Shown here piece after piece: positions 44,013-53,022 of a stretch of 64,000 nt of DNA. The DNA comes from Flavobacterium ichthyis. Its GTDB lineage: Bacteria > Bacteroidota > Bacteroidia > Flavobacteriales > Flavobacteriaceae. Location: positions 124,001-188,000 of the forward strand of contig NZ_JAABLM010000003.1 of the NCBI RefSeq assembly GCF_009915155.1, read 5' to 3'. The notes under the pieces were generated by a model that worked only from the letters and a program-made list of their open reading frames with translations, had not been told where the DNA came from and did not search any database. The position numbers were made by a program, and so were the translations under genes. Numbering within the stretch: position 1 is the first letter of the stretch; each line of letters starts with the position of its first letter.

Positions 44013-44483
44013 TTAATTTCTAGGAGAATTCATCGGAACTGGGGTTGTACTAGTTCCTGCCGGATTATTTATCGTACTATTCGGGTTCGTTGGATTCGGC
44101 GGATTCATCGTCCCATTTGGCGCTGTAGTAGTTGGCGTCATCGTTCCCGGATTAGTAGTTCCTCTTGGAGTTAAAGTGCCGTTCGGGTTGATTGTATTTC
44201 CAGGATTTGTTGTTCCACTCGGATTCGTAGAATTTCCGGGATTTACCGTCGGACGATTTGGGTCATAAGTACTATTATTTGATCTTGTACTGTTCATGTC
44301 CGTACTTCTCCGTGGTTCCACCGTCGATTTATTTTTTTTCTTATTTTTTTTCTTATCTAAATCGTTATGTGGTGTTTGCGAACTTGTTGTTGGTGTCGTT
44401 CGCGTTCTGTCTTGCGGATCTGTTTGTGCTGAAGCAATTCCAAATGTGAAAATGGTCATCAGCGATAAAATTGTCGTTTTCAT
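44013..44483 (-). CDS. Secreted low-complexity Asn/Thr/Pro-rich protein, function unknown
   Basis: The product has 156 residues. A clean signal peptide (MKTTILSLMTIFTFGIASAQ) is followed by a basic Lys/Asn stretch (LDKKKNKKKNKST) and then about 95 residues of irregular NPxGT / TTNPG repeats up to the C-terminus. No domain is recognised and there is no lipobox or T9SS sorting domain. Low complexity makes similarity-based assignment unreliable. The signal peptide, the own terminator and the lack of frame breaks argue that it is a real gene. A structural or cell-surface role is only a guess. Confidence 0.75.
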   Translation of the reverse strand: MKTTILSLMTIFTFGIASAQTDPQDRTRTTPTTSSQTPHNDLDKKKNKKKNKSTVEPRRSTDMNSTRSNNSTYDPNRPTVNPGNSTNPSGTTNPGNTINPNGTLTPRGTTNPGTMTPTTTAPNGTMNPPNPTNPNSTINNPAGTSTTPVPMNSPRN

Positions 44484-44641
44484 AATTTCTAATTTTTATT
44501 TTATTGAGGATTGCATGACAAATTTAAAAACTCTTGTAGCCAAATCACTTACAAAATTTCTACTCAAGGTTCCACAATACATTGATTAACAAGAAGTTTA
44601 GATTAAATTATAATTACTCCCAAAATTTCAACAACCTTTAC

Positions 44642-44649
44642 TAACTTTG
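44642..44649 (+). promoter_or_regulatory. -7 box (TAACTTTG) of rlmH
   Basis: An exact TAnnTTTG match ends 19 nt before the rlmH ATG at 44669. No TTG at the expected spacing. Confidence 0.45.
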
Positions 44650-44668
44650 AAAAAATTATCACTTTATA

Positions 44669-45142
44669 ATGAATATTAAATTAATTGCGATAGGAAAAAC
44701 TGACAATAAATCATTACAAACTTTAATAGACGATTATCAAAAACGTTTGTCACACTACATAAAATTTGATTTAGAAATCATTCCGGATATAAAAAACGTC
44801 AAAAATTTATCGGAAACTCAACAAAAAGAAAAAGAAGGCGAACTGATTTTGAGCAAAATTTCCCACACAGAACAACTCATTTTATTAGACGAAAACGGAA
44901 AACATTTTTCAAGCGTAGCTTTCGCCGATGAATTACAGAAAAAAATGAATTCCGGCATAAAAACTTTGGTATTTGTGATTGGTGGTCCTTACGGTTTTTC
45001 GGAAACGGTTTACCAAAAATCAACCGGAAAAATTTCGCTTTCGTCTATGACTTTTTCGCACCAAATGGTTCGACTTTTTTTCATCGAACAATTGTACCGC
45101 GGTTTCACCATTTTGCGAAACGAACCTTACCATCATCAATAA
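44669..45142 (+). CDS. rlmH: 23S rRNA (pseudouridine-1915-N3) methyltransferase RlmH
   Basis: The product has 157 residues. It methylates a modified base in helix 69 of 23S rRNA. The SPOUT-fold marks are LIAIGKTDNKSLQTLIDDY, QLILLDENGKHFSSVAFA, FVIGGPYGFS, MTFSHQMVRLFFIEQLYRGFTIL (in parts) and the invariant C-terminal NEPYHHQ. Length is typical. Confidence 0.96.
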   Translation: MNIKLIAIGKTDNKSLQTLIDDYQKRLSHYIKFDLEIIPDIKNVKNLSETQQKEKEGELILSKISHTEQLILLDENGKHFSSVAFADELQKKMNSGIKTLVFVIGGPYGFSETVYQKSTGKISLSSMTFSHQMVRLFFIEQLYRGFTILRNEPYHHQ

Positions 45143-45204
45143 TTTTAGCAAAAAAATAACACGGTCACAAGCTCGCAAACTGCCCAACTTTTTTCATTGT
45201 TTGC

Positions 45205-45212
45205 TATCTTTA
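45205..45212 (+). promoter_or_regulatory. Possible -7 box (TATCTTTA) of the LLM oxidoreductase gene
   Basis: One base from TAnnTTTG, ending 5 nt before the ATG at 45218; no -33 TTG is seen. Confidence 0.35.
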
Positions 45213-45217
45213 CCGAT

Positions 45218-46225
45218 ATGAAAAATATCAAGTTAAGCGTTTTAGATCAATCTCAAATAAAACGTAACGGAACCGCTGCCGAAGCCTTGCAAGAATCCGC
45301 CGAATTAGTGCAACTCGCCGAAAAATTACATTTTACAAGATATTGGGTGTCCGAACACCACAATTTTAAAATGGTTGCCGGAACCGCTCCCGAAGTGCTG
45401 ATTCCTTACTTAGCTTCCAAAACAAAAAAAATCCGTGTGGGTTCTGGCGGCATTATGTTGCCCAATCACAGTTCGCTGAAAGTGGCAGAAAATTTCGGCT
45501 TACTCGAAACACTTTTCCCTAACAGAATTGACCTCGGAATTGGTAGAGCTCCCGGAGGCGACAGGCTGTCATCACACTTGCTGAATCCAGCCAATGATTT
45601 TAGTGAAAAAGAATTTTTCCAACAATTAATTGATATTCAGGCATTTCTTCGCCATGATGAAACGCCCGAAACCGTTCACGAAAAAGTAAAATCTTTCCCG
45701 AAAGCTGATCAATTACCCGAACTTTGGCTACTTACCTCAAGTGGAGGAAGCGCTCAATTTGCCGCACATTTTGGAATGGCGTTGTCTTTTGCAAAATTCA
45801 TAAACCCGGAAGGTGGCGACGAAGTGGTATCTTTTTACAGAGAAAATTTTAAACCTTCTCAAAATTTGGCAAAGCCAAAAGTAAACGTTGGGATTTTTGT
45901 TTTTTGTTCCGAAGATGAGCAAAAAATAGCCGATTGGATTACCGAATTCAATTATCGAATGTTGCACATCGAAATGGGTGCCACGGGAAATTTACCAACG
46001 TTTGAAGAAATAAAAAATATGAATTATTCGCTTGCGCAAAAAGCGAGAATTGCCTACAATCGAGGTCGTTTTATCGCCGGAAATCCGGCAGAAGTAAAAC
46101 GAGAAATAGAAAAAATTGCTTCGGATTTTGACACGGATGAAATTATGGTGGCAACGATGGCAGAAAATTTTCAAGACCGAAAAAAATCGTACGAGTTGCT
46201 GGCAAAAATTTTTCCACAATCTTAA
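45218..46225 (+). CDS. LLM-class flavin-dependent oxidoreductase (luciferase-like)
   Basis: The product has 335 residues. SVLDQSQIKRNGTAAEALQES, RYWVSEHHNFKMVAG, VGSGGIMLPNHSSLKVAENF and IDLGIGRAPGGDRLSSHLLNP place it in the bacterial luciferase-like group typified by YhbW-type proteins. These use FMN; the substrate is unknown. The ATG at 45218 (MKNIKLSVLDQ) is the natural start; a TTG seven codons upstream would add an unlikely extension. Confidence 0.93.
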   Translation: MKNIKLSVLDQSQIKRNGTAAEALQESAELVQLAEKLHFTRYWVSEHHNFKMVAGTAPEVLIPYLASKTKKIRVGSGGIMLPNHSSLKVAENFGLLETLFPNRIDLGIGRAPGGDRLSSHLLNPANDFSEKEFFQQLIDIQAFLRHDETPETVHEKVKSFPKADQLPELWLLTSSGGSAQFAAHFGMALSFAKFINPEGGDEVVSFYRENFKPSQNLAKPKVNVGIFVFCSEDEQKIADWITEFNYRMLHIEMGATGNLPTFEEIKNMNYSLAQKARIAYNRGRFIAGNPAEVKREIEKIASDFDTDEIMVATMAENFQDRKKSYELLAKIFPQS

Positions 46226-46299
46226 AAATTCAATAAAAAACTAAGGCGGCTTTCACTTTTTGAGAGATTTTCAGTAACTTGATTAAAATTTTTTAAGCT

Positions 46300-46506
46300 A
46301 TGAAAAATCTACTCGCTACGATGATTTTGCTTGCATTTGTAGGAATTTCCTGCAAAGAAACACCTAAGCAAGATCCGGAAACTACTGAAATTGAAACCGC
46401 TCAACCAGCTCCATCTCCAACCACTAATGTTCCAACGCATCCACAACCTGATGCTACCGAGGTTGAAGTTGACAGCGTTAATCCAAATCTTTCAAATCTT
46501 GAATAA
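46300..46506 (+). CDS. Small lipoprotein of unknown function
   Basis: The product has 68 residues. The signal peptide MKNLLATMILLAFVGIS is followed by a lipobox Cys18 (FVGISC). The mature part of about 50 residues is rich in Pro, Thr and Glu and looks disordered. Its stop overlaps the next gene's ATG by one base (TAATG), so the two are translationally coupled. No homolog recognised. Confidence 0.7.
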   Translation: MKNLLATMILLAFVGISCKETPKQDPETTEIETAQPAPSPTTNVPTHPQPDATEVEVDSVNPNLSNLE

Positions 46507-46970
46507 TGACTAAAAAAATTGTTTTCATATTGTTATGTTCCGCATTTTTATTTTCGTGTAAATCAAAAAAAACAGCAAAACCCTCAGAACCAGAAAAAAT
46601 AGAAGTTGCCGCCATTTCCGAAGCACAAAAATCCAAAGCGTATAATTTAGGAAAACGCATATTGAGCGCTTGCAATACCTCAAAATTTAAACCTTTTACA
46701 AAAGAAGAAGCTACTGACAAAGTGATACAAAATACTACCTTAGAACGACTATCAGCAACATGTAGAAAATTCGCTTTAAAACACGGAAAATTTCTTGACC
46801 TTCGTTTTGTAGAAGCCATCAGAAACGAGGATGACGAAGAAATCATATTTAGATTTAAAGCCGATTACGAAAAAAAATATTTGCAAAAAGAACTTCAAGT
46901 AACTTTGAATAGAGAGAACAAAGTTTCCGCCATAAAATCCACTGATTGGACCGACAATTATCAGCCTTAA
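46506..46970 (+). CDS. Lipoprotein of unknown function
   Basis: The product has 154 residues with a lipobox at Cys18 (LLCSAFLFSC). The mature part is charged, with a helical-looking SEAQKSKAYNLGKRILSACNTSKF and a C-terminal beta-like FRFKADYEKKYLQKELQVTL. No domain recognised. It starts within the stop of the preceding small lipoprotein gene and is followed 13 nt later by an NTF2-like gene, so three genes may form one operon. Confidence 0.75.
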   Translation: MTKKIVFILLCSAFLFSCKSKKTAKPSEPEKIEVAAISEAQKSKAYNLGKRILSACNTSKFKPFTKEEATDKVIQNTTLERLSATCRKFALKHGKFLDLRFVEAIRNEDDEEIIFRFKADYEKKYLQKELQVTLNRENKVSAIKSTDWTDNYQP

Positions 46971-46983
46971 ATTGTACCAAAAA

Positions 46984-47469
46984 ATGAATACGAACGAACA
47001 AATTATTGAAGAATTTTATTCGGCGTTTGCTAACCACAATTATCAAACGATGGCAAGCTGTTACCATCCCGAAGCCATTTTTAATGATCCAGCTTTTGGA
47101 ACACTTCAAGGGCAAGACATTGCAGATATGTGGCAAATGTTGCTCGAGCGTGCGAAAGGAAATTTATCCATAGAATTTTCTAACATCAAAGCAAATGCGA
47201 CGACTGGTTCAGCAAAGTGGACTGCGATTTATGTTTTTTCTAAAACAAATCGAAAGGTTAAAAATAAAATTAAAGCTAATTTTATTTTTAAAGACGGACT
47301 TATTTTTGCCCACGAAGACGAATTTGACTTTCACAATTGGGCAAAGCAAGCCTTAGGAAACATTGGCTTTTGGTTAGGTTGGACCACATTTTTAAAGAAA
47401 AAAATACAACACGAAGCCATCGAGAGTTTGCGAAAATTTCAGCAAAAAAAACAATTAACAGACATTTAA
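46984..47469 (+). CDS. NTF2-like (SnoaL-type) small alpha+beta protein
   Basis: The product has 161 residues. The N-terminal EQIIEEFYSAFANHNYQTMASCYHPEAIFNDPAFG (in parts) and later KANFIFKDGLIFAHEDEFDFHNWAKQALG (in parts) match the SnoaL/NTF2 fold. These small cup-shaped proteins bind varied ligands and no reaction can be inferred. The ATG at 46984 is preferred to an upstream TTG at 46972. Confidence 0.8.
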   Translation: MNTNEQIIEEFYSAFANHNYQTMASCYHPEAIFNDPAFGTLQGQDIADMWQMLLERAKGNLSIEFSNIKANATTGSAKWTAIYVFSKTNRKVKNKIKANFIFKDGLIFAHEDEFDFHNWAKQALGNIGFWLGWTTFLKKKIQHEAIESLRKFQQKKQLTDI

Positions 47470-47517
47470 GGCGAGTTAAAATTCTTTTCAATAATTTTAA
47501 GAAAAAGCTTTACAATC

Positions 47518-49806
47518 ATGAAAAATTCTTTAGCAAAAGCCTTGCTTCCCATACTGTATATTTCTTGGCGCGATGACGTAATGACGCAAGATCAATCGGA
47601 AATTATCGCAACTACAATTCAATCCGAAGATTGGCTTTCGCCAGAAGAAAAATCAGAAATTTCTTCCTTAATCGATATCGAAAATCCACCTTCAAGAGCA
47701 GATTTGCAAAGTTGGAGAGACATGATTTTGCCTGCTGTAAATGCTTCAGATGAAAAAGAAACGTTGACGGATGTTGCCATAAAATTAGTATTGATTGAAC
47801 AAAACAACATCAAAGATGACACTTTAAAAAAGCTGTATTTTTCGTTGCAAAACATCGAGAAAAAATTAGGAATTATTAGCAACGAAGCGGTATTTGCTTT
47901 CAAAGAAAATCATGGTACTATTACTTCGGAATATGCTACTGAGCCCAGTTTTGAAATTGAAAAACTCACCGAAATTTTAGAAGGAAACCAAAGAGAAACA
48001 ATTCATTTGGTCAAAAAAATTCTTTGCAGACCAAGTTTCAAGTACGAAGAATCAACTGATATTGAGGTTTATCGTGAAAAGGTCTTGAAATGGTGTAAAA
48101 TTTTAGCCAAAGAAGGTTTGGGTTCTACAGCTTATCCCAAGGAATACGGTGGAAAAGACAACATCGAATCGTACTTTGCCATTATGGAAACTTTAAGCTA
48201 CCATGATTTGAGTTTGGTGATAAAATTTGGTGTTCAATTCGGGCTTTGGGGCATGAGTATTCACTCTTTGGGAACCGAAAAACATTACAAAAAATATCTA
48301 AAAAAAGTAGGAAATCTCTCGCTTCCAGGTTGTTTCGCTATGACCGAAACCAATCACGGTTCTAACGTGAAAGCATTAGAAACAACGGCAATTTACAATC
48401 ATATTAACAAAACTTTTACCATCAATACACCTCATCAATTTGCCCGAAAAGAATACATTGGAAATGCAGCTCGCGATGGACAAATGGCAACGGTTTTTGC
48501 CAAATTAATTATTGACGGAAAAGATTACGGCGTCAACACTTTTATAGTTCCAATTAGAGATTTTAAAGGAAATATTGTAGAAGGTGTTACTATTGAAGAT
48601 TGCGGTAAAAAAATGGGCTTGAATGGCGTGGATAATGGAATTATTTATTTCAAAAACGTTGTCATTCCGAAAGAAAATATGTTGGACAAATTTGCTTCAA
48701 TCGACAAAAACGGAAAATTTACCAGCCCGATTTCAAGCGATAACCGACGCTTTTTTACCATGTTAGGAACTCTAGTTGGCGGCAGAATTGGGATTCCACG
48801 TTCGGCAAACGCGGCGGCACAATCAGCTTTAACAATTGCCATAAAATATGGTGATCAAAGGCGACAATTTGGACCGCAAAATGGTACGGAAGTTCCAATT
48901 TTAAATTACAGAATTCACCAACGACGATTGATGCCGTATTTGGCAAACGTTTACGCTTGTCATTTTGCTTTGCAATACGTTACCCAAAGATTTTTACATC
49001 GAAATGAAACCGAAATGCAGGAAATTGAAGCACTTGCAGCGGGAATGAAAGCTTACACTACTTGGAATACGCGTGATACCATTCAGGAATGTCGGGAAGC
49101 TTGTGGTGGAAAGGGTTATTTGAGCGAAAACCGGTTTGATGCATTAAAAAATGACACTGAAGTTTATACCACATTTGAAGGTGACAATACGGTTTTGATG
49201 AATTTGGTTGCCAAAAATCGCTTGTCGGAATTTTCGAAACAATTTGGAGAAATGGACACTTTCGGGATGTTTAATTATGTGATGGATCAAGCCAAAACTT
49301 CAATCACTTACAAAAATCCCCTTGCCACCAGAAATACTGACGAAAAACATATTTTGGATTCAAATTTTCATCTTCATGCATTTGAATATCGCGAGAAAGA
49401 AATTTTGGCGTCAGCCGGAAAAAGAATCAAAAAATTACTGGATTCCGGAATGGATTCGTTTGACGCGTTTAATATTGTGCAACATCATTTAATTCACGTG
49501 GCACAAGCCTATCTTGAAAACATAATTTTGAAGCAATTTCACGCAGCTGTCGAAAAAATTGACGATGTAAACTTGAAAAATGTTTTGGGAAAACTGTGTA
49601 AGCTTTTTGCTTTGCACACCATTGAAAAAAATGCAAGTTGGTTTTTAGAACAAGGTTATATGGAAGGTGTGAAAACCAAAGCCGTTCGAAAAGCTGTAAA
49701 CCAATTATGTTGGGAAATTAGGCAAAATGCGGTTCCGTTAGTGGAAGCCTTTGCAATTCCGGATCAATTGTTGAGTGCTCCAATAGCTATTGCGAAAAAA
49801 AATTAG
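47518..49806 (+). CDS. Large acyl-CoA dehydrogenase/oxidase-type protein
   Basis: The product has 762 residues. An N-terminal extension of about 150 residues starts with LAKALLPILYISWRDDVMTQDQSEI, resembling an acidic helical TerB-like region. The acyl-CoA dehydrogenase fold follows: ACMTE-type block CFAMTETNHGSNVKALETTA (about 273-292), GRIGIPRSANAAAQSALTIAIKYGDQRRQFG, ECREACGGKGYLSENRF and TYEGD-type TTFEGDNTVLMNLVAKN. It oxidises acyl-CoA with FAD. Length is like acyl-CoA oxidases. The start at 47518 keeps the N-terminal region intact; MTQDQ at 47581 is possible. Its stop overlaps that of menC by 4 nt. Confidence 0.9.
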   Translation: MKNSLAKALLPILYISWRDDVMTQDQSEIIATTIQSEDWLSPEEKSEISSLIDIENPPSRADLQSWRDMILPAVNASDEKETLTDVAIKLVLIEQNNIKDDTLKKLYFSLQNIEKKLGIISNEAVFAFKENHGTITSEYATEPSFEIEKLTEILEGNQRETIHLVKKILCRPSFKYEESTDIEVYREKVLKWCKILAKEGLGSTAYPKEYGGKDNIESYFAIMETLSYHDLSLVIKFGVQFGLWGMSIHSLGTEKHYKKYLKKVGNLSLPGCFAMTETNHGSNVKALETTAIYNHINKTFTINTPHQFARKEYIGNAARDGQMATVFAKLIIDGKDYGVNTFIVPIRDFKGNIVEGVTIEDCGKKMGLNGVDNGIIYFKNVVIPKENMLDKFASIDKNGKFTSPISSDNRRFFTMLGTLVGGRIGIPRSANAAAQSALTIAIKYGDQRRQFGPQNGTEVPILNYRIHQRRLMPYLANVYACHFALQYVTQRFLHRNETEMQEIEALAAGMKAYTTWNTRDTIQECREACGGKGYLSENRFDALKNDTEVYTTFEGDNTVLMNLVAKNRLSEFSKQFGEMDTFGMFNYVMDQAKTSITYKNPLATRNTDEKHILDSNFHLHAFEYREKEILASAGKRIKKLLDSGMDSFDAFNIVQHHLIHVAQAYLENIILKQFHAAVEKIDDVNLKNVLGKLCKLFALHTIEKNASWFLEQGYMEGVKTKAVRKAVNQLCWEIRQNAVPLVEAFAIPDQLLSAPIAIAKKN

Positions 49807-50840
49807 AGTAAGTCAAATTCCCAGTTTTTTGCGGTATCATATTGCAAAAAACCATTTTTAACCGTTAAAGGTGATTCAAAATTATTAGTATATAATGAAC
49901 CCGTTCCCAATCCTTGTGGCATAGGGTTTTGTTGTACAAAAGTAAATTGAGCAATCGCGTTCAAGCCAATGTTACTCTCCAATGCCGAGGTAATCCACCA
50001 GCCAATTCCCATTTCTTCTGCAAGGGAAATCCATTGCAAACTGCCCTGAAAACCACCTACCAAACTAGGCTTTAAAATGATATAATGCGGTTTTATTTTC
50101 TGTAATAATTTTCTTTTTTCCGAAAGCTCAAAAATGCCAATCAATTCTTCGTCTAACGCAATTGGAATTGGCGTTTCTTTACACAAATTTGCCATCAAAT
50201 GTACTTGATTTTGCTTGATGGGTTGTTCAATGCTGTGAATTCTAAAAGTTGACAAGCGTTGCAATTTTTTAAGAGCTTCGTTTGCAGAAAAAGCGCCGTT
50301 GGCATCCACACGAATTTCAATTTTTTCGGGAGGATAATTTTCTCGTATGAATTGTAGCAGTTCGAGTTCTTTTTCAAATTCTATGGCGCCAATTTTCAGT
50401 TTGATGCATGAAAAATCAGATTGAATTTTTTCTTCAATTTGTTCTTTCATAAACTGTTTGTCCCCCATCCAAACCAAACCGTTAATGGGAATATTTTTTT
50501 TGGCATTTGTAAATTCCGAAGGAAAAATTTCAAAAATATTATTAGATTGAAAAGAGCGAAAAGCGGTTTCTACGCCAAATTGTATCGAAGGAAATTCGAT
50601 TAAATTTTCTAAAAGCCACTCTTCTCCAGCCTCAATATTTTGGCAAACCCAATTTAATTTTTCTTCATAATCCGGACGGTCATCGATGCTCAAACCACGC
50701 AAAATGCCGCATTCTCCAATTCCCTTTTTTCCATTTTCTTCTAAAAAAAGAAAAAAAGTTTCTTTGATTGTCATAATGCCGCGAGAAGTTCCGGAAGGTT
50801 TTTTAAAATTTAAAATGTATTTTTGGTAAGATGCTTTCAT
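49803..50840 (-). CDS. menC: o-Succinylbenzoate synthase
   Basis: The product has 345 residues. It dehydrates SHCHC to o-succinylbenzoate in menaquinone synthesis. It is an enolase-superfamily member with the catalytic Lys pair (Lys147/149 in CIKLKIG and Lys257 in IILKPSLVGG) and metal ligands Asp179 (RVDANG), Glu205 (IEQP) and Asp230 (ALDEE). The assignment rests on these motifs plus the nearby men genes. It lies 3 nt after the TPR protein gene. Confidence 0.92.
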   Translation of the reverse strand: MKASYQKYILNFKKPSGTSRGIMTIKETFFLFLEENGKKGIGECGILRGLSIDDRPDYEEKLNWVCQNIEAGEEWLLENLIEFPSIQFGVETAFRSFQSNNIFEIFPSEFTNAKKNIPINGLVWMGDKQFMKEQIEEKIQSDFSCIKLKIGAIEFEKELELLQFIRENYPPEKIEIRVDANGAFSANEALKKLQRLSTFRIHSIEQPIKQNQVHLMANLCKETPIPIALDEELIGIFELSEKRKLLQKIKPHYIILKPSLVGGFQGSLQWISLAEEMGIGWWITSALESNIGLNAIAQFTFVQQNPMPQGLGTGSLYTNNFESPLTVKNGFLQYDTAKNWEFDLL

Positions 50841-50843
50841 AAA

Positions 50844-52040
50844 TTAATCTTCAAGAACTTTAATAATTTTTCCCAAATCCGGAACATTTAAATTGGCATT
50901 TTTCATTTCTTCAAAATCAGACAAGGCTTTATTTTTCCAGCTTTTAGTGGCGGAAACATTTTGATTCAAATGTTCGAGATGAATTTCTTTTGCTTTGCGA
51001 AATTCTCCTGTTAACATATAATAATGTGCCAAATTGAGGTCGATGAGCAGTTCGGCATCGTCTAATTTCTGAGCTGTTTTTAAAGTTTGAAATGCTTTAT
51101 CATATTGATTAGAAAATAAATAGTAATATGCTAAATTATTGTAATCTAAAGCATTAGCATTTCCTTTCTCGATAATGATATTTTTCAGAATGTCAATTGC
51201 ATCTGCAAAATTCTGATTTTTAAAATGTTCGTTGCCATCGTTTCTCAAGGCTTTTAACAAGCCATTTGACGGCTTGCTGAAACATTGGTCAGCCAATTCA
51301 CTGGTGATTTTATTTTGTTCGATGTTGAGCAAACTGGTAAAGTCTTTGTAGCGATACTTTTGCTGTAATTTTTCAAGAACGCACAAAGCCAATTCATTTT
51401 TGTTGATCATTTTTTTTGAAAAACTGGCTTTTCCTAATTGATTTATAACCGATTGTCGATGAGAAACATTCCATCCGCGACTTAATTCAGCATCAACCCA
51501 AGGCACGATTTCGAGCACAATTTTTTGTTTCATAATCCAGTTTTGACTTTCAAAACCAAACCAAATATTTTCACTATCGGGAGTAAAACAGTCTGATTTT
51601 TCCGCGGTAATTCGTTTGGCGTCTTTGCTAATCGCTTTATTTTGAGCGAAACAAGCATTAGTCAATTTTCCGTATTTTTCGTAATCAGTGGCATTTTTTT
51701 CTGAAGAAAATACGCCGTATTTACATTTGTCATCGCCAGAAACTTTAGACATTAAAAAAACAGCTCCTGCTCCACCTTGACTGATTCCCGACGGATCTGG
51801 AATTGATTTTAAAAGCGAAACCAAACTACTGGCGAGTTGTTGGTTATCATCTAATAACGTAATTCTATAAACGATTTCTGTGGTTCCGGTTGGTAAGTCT
51901 TCGGATTTTATGGCGATTCTGCTTCCGGCTGTTAAAACAATTTCTATTGTGGTGGCACGATCTTTATCCCAGTAACCATTTTGCTGTGAAAAACCAGCGT
52001 GAATGTTGAGAAATACAAGGAACAATAAAATTTTTTTCAT
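50844..52040 (-). CDS. Exported TPR protein, function unknown
   Basis: The product has 398 residues with a signal peptide (MKKILLFLVFLNIHAGFS). The N-terminal half has no recognised domain; it contains SCDKC-like cysteines and a WNVSHRQSVINQLG block. Residues about 268-375 form TPR-type repeats (LRNDGNEHFKNQNFADAIDILKNII, ALDYNNLAYYYLFSNQYDKAFQTLKTAQK in parts). The start at 52040 is an ATG. The product is probably periplasmic. Co-transcribed with menC (3-nt gap), but no link to menaquinone is evident. Confidence 0.85.
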   Translation of the reverse strand: MKKILLFLVFLNIHAGFSQQNGYWDKDRATTIEIVLTAGSRIAIKSEDLPTGTTEIVYRITLLDDNQQLASSLVSLLKSIPDPSGISQGGAGAVFLMSKVSGDDKCKYGVFSSEKNATDYEKYGKLTNACFAQNKAISKDAKRITAEKSDCFTPDSENIWFGFESQNWIMKQKIVLEIVPWVDAELSRGWNVSHRQSVINQLGKASFSKKMINKNELALCVLEKLQQKYRYKDFTSLLNIEQNKITSELADQCFSKPSNGLLKALRNDGNEHFKNQNFADAIDILKNIIIEKGNANALDYNNLAYYYLFSNQYDKAFQTLKTAQKLDDAELLIDLNLAHYYMLTGEFRKAKEIHLEHLNQNVSATKSWKNKALSDFEEMKNANLNVPDLGKIIKVLED

Positions 52041-52206
52041 GTGCGAAACAGCGAATTATTTAGAAAACAAAATTGTGAATTACTTGCGCAATTTAAAAGA
52101 TTTTAATGATAGGTATTTCTGCTTTCGCAAAATTTTTAAATACTATCTAAATTTGAATACGGCAAATAGCTTGGAAATTTCCAAAAATGCCAGAATTTTT
52201 TTCCCA

Positions 52207-52328
52207 TAGTCCGATTGAAGGTAAAAACTTTTACCACATTTTTCTTGTGGCAAAACTTGTACCGAAAAGCAGGAAAATATCCCGACGCTTCGGGAGCTGA
52301 AAATGCCTGAACTTTTGCTTCTAAAAAA
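52207..52328 (+). repeat. Dispersed structured element, copy F (degenerate, plus orientation)
   Basis: It starts TAGTCCGATTGAAGG and ends TTGCTTCTAAAAAAAA, with a palindrome between. Ends and layout match copies C and D but the centre is divergent. The 3' end stops about 2 nt short of the metal-dependent hydrolase stop codon. It fills the right half of the 290-nt gap; the left half (52041-52206) holds no gene I would support. Confidence 0.55.
52280..52295. repeat. 16-bp palindrome TCCCGA-CGC-TTCGGGA
   Basis: Inside element copy F, between CAGG and CCTG outer arms, so again near a hairpin apex. Confidence 0.8.
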
Positions 52329-52330
52329 AA

Positions 52331-53008
52331 TTATAATTCGATTGACTCGCCAATTTCCAGCAACATGAGGTCTTTTCCTGCTTGAAAAAATTTGCGTTTG
52401 GCGTTGTCATGGTCGATTTCGATGTAGCCAAAAGTGTCGTAATGACAACCGAGAATTTTGTCACATTCTATGAAATCTGAGGCGATGATAGCATCGTCAA
52501 TGTCCATCGTAAAATTGTCGCCAATGGGCAAAACGGCGAGGTCCAGCTTGGTGCGAAGCGGGATGAGTTTCATGTCGAATGTAAGAGCCGTGTCGCCTGC
52601 GATATAAATATTTTTGTGTTCGCCTTCGATAACGAAACCGCCGGGATTTCCGCCGTAAGTGCCGTCTGGAAATGAACTTGAGTGAATGGCGTTCACATAT
52701 TTTACCTTCCCGAAATCAAATTTCCAGCTTCCGCCATGATTCATGGGATGGGTTTTGTGTCCTTTTTTTTCGTAATAACCAGCGATTTCAGCGTTGGAAA
52801 CGATGGTTGCTCCGGTATTTTTGGCAATAGTATCCACGTCTAAAGTATGATCTTCGTGAGCGTGTGTGACCAAAATAAAATCGGCTTTAAGGCTATTGAT
52901 ATCAATGTGAGAAGCGTTCCCATTGCCTGAAATAAATGGATCAACGATGATGTTTTTTCCGGCTATTTCAATACTTAAACTATTTTGTCCGTAATAAGTG
53001 ATTTTCAT
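52331..53008 (-). CDS. Metal-dependent hydrolase, UPF0173 (metallo-beta-lactamase fold)
   Basis: The product has 225 residues. THAHEDHTLDVDTIA is the HxHxDH metal site, and NHGGSWKFDFGKVKYVNAIHSSS, YIAGDTALTFDM and IGDNFTMDIDDA match the UPF0173 family of metallo-beta-lactamase-fold hydrolases. No substrate is established. It lies 14 nt downstream of menA on the same strand; such a position suggests but does not prove a link to quinone metabolism. Confidence 0.92.
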   Translation of the reverse strand: MKITYYGQNSLSIEIAGKNIIVDPFISGNGNASHIDINSLKADFILVTHAHEDHTLDVDTIAKNTGATIVSNAEIAGYYEKKGHKTHPMNHGGSWKFDFGKVKYVNAIHSSSFPDGTYGGNPGGFVIEGEHKNIYIAGDTALTFDMKLIPLRTKLDLAVLPIGDNFTMDIDDAIIASDFIECDKILGCHYDTFGYIEIDHDNAKRKFFQAGKDLMLLEIGESIEL

Positions 53009-53022
53009 AATATTATTTTTAG

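Noticed and set aside
52003..52209. A 68-residue plus-strand frame upstream of the TPR gene
   Set aside because: It overlaps the TPR gene start, is Asn/Tyr/Phe-rich as expected of AT-rich non-coding DNA, and has no promoter-like box or family match.
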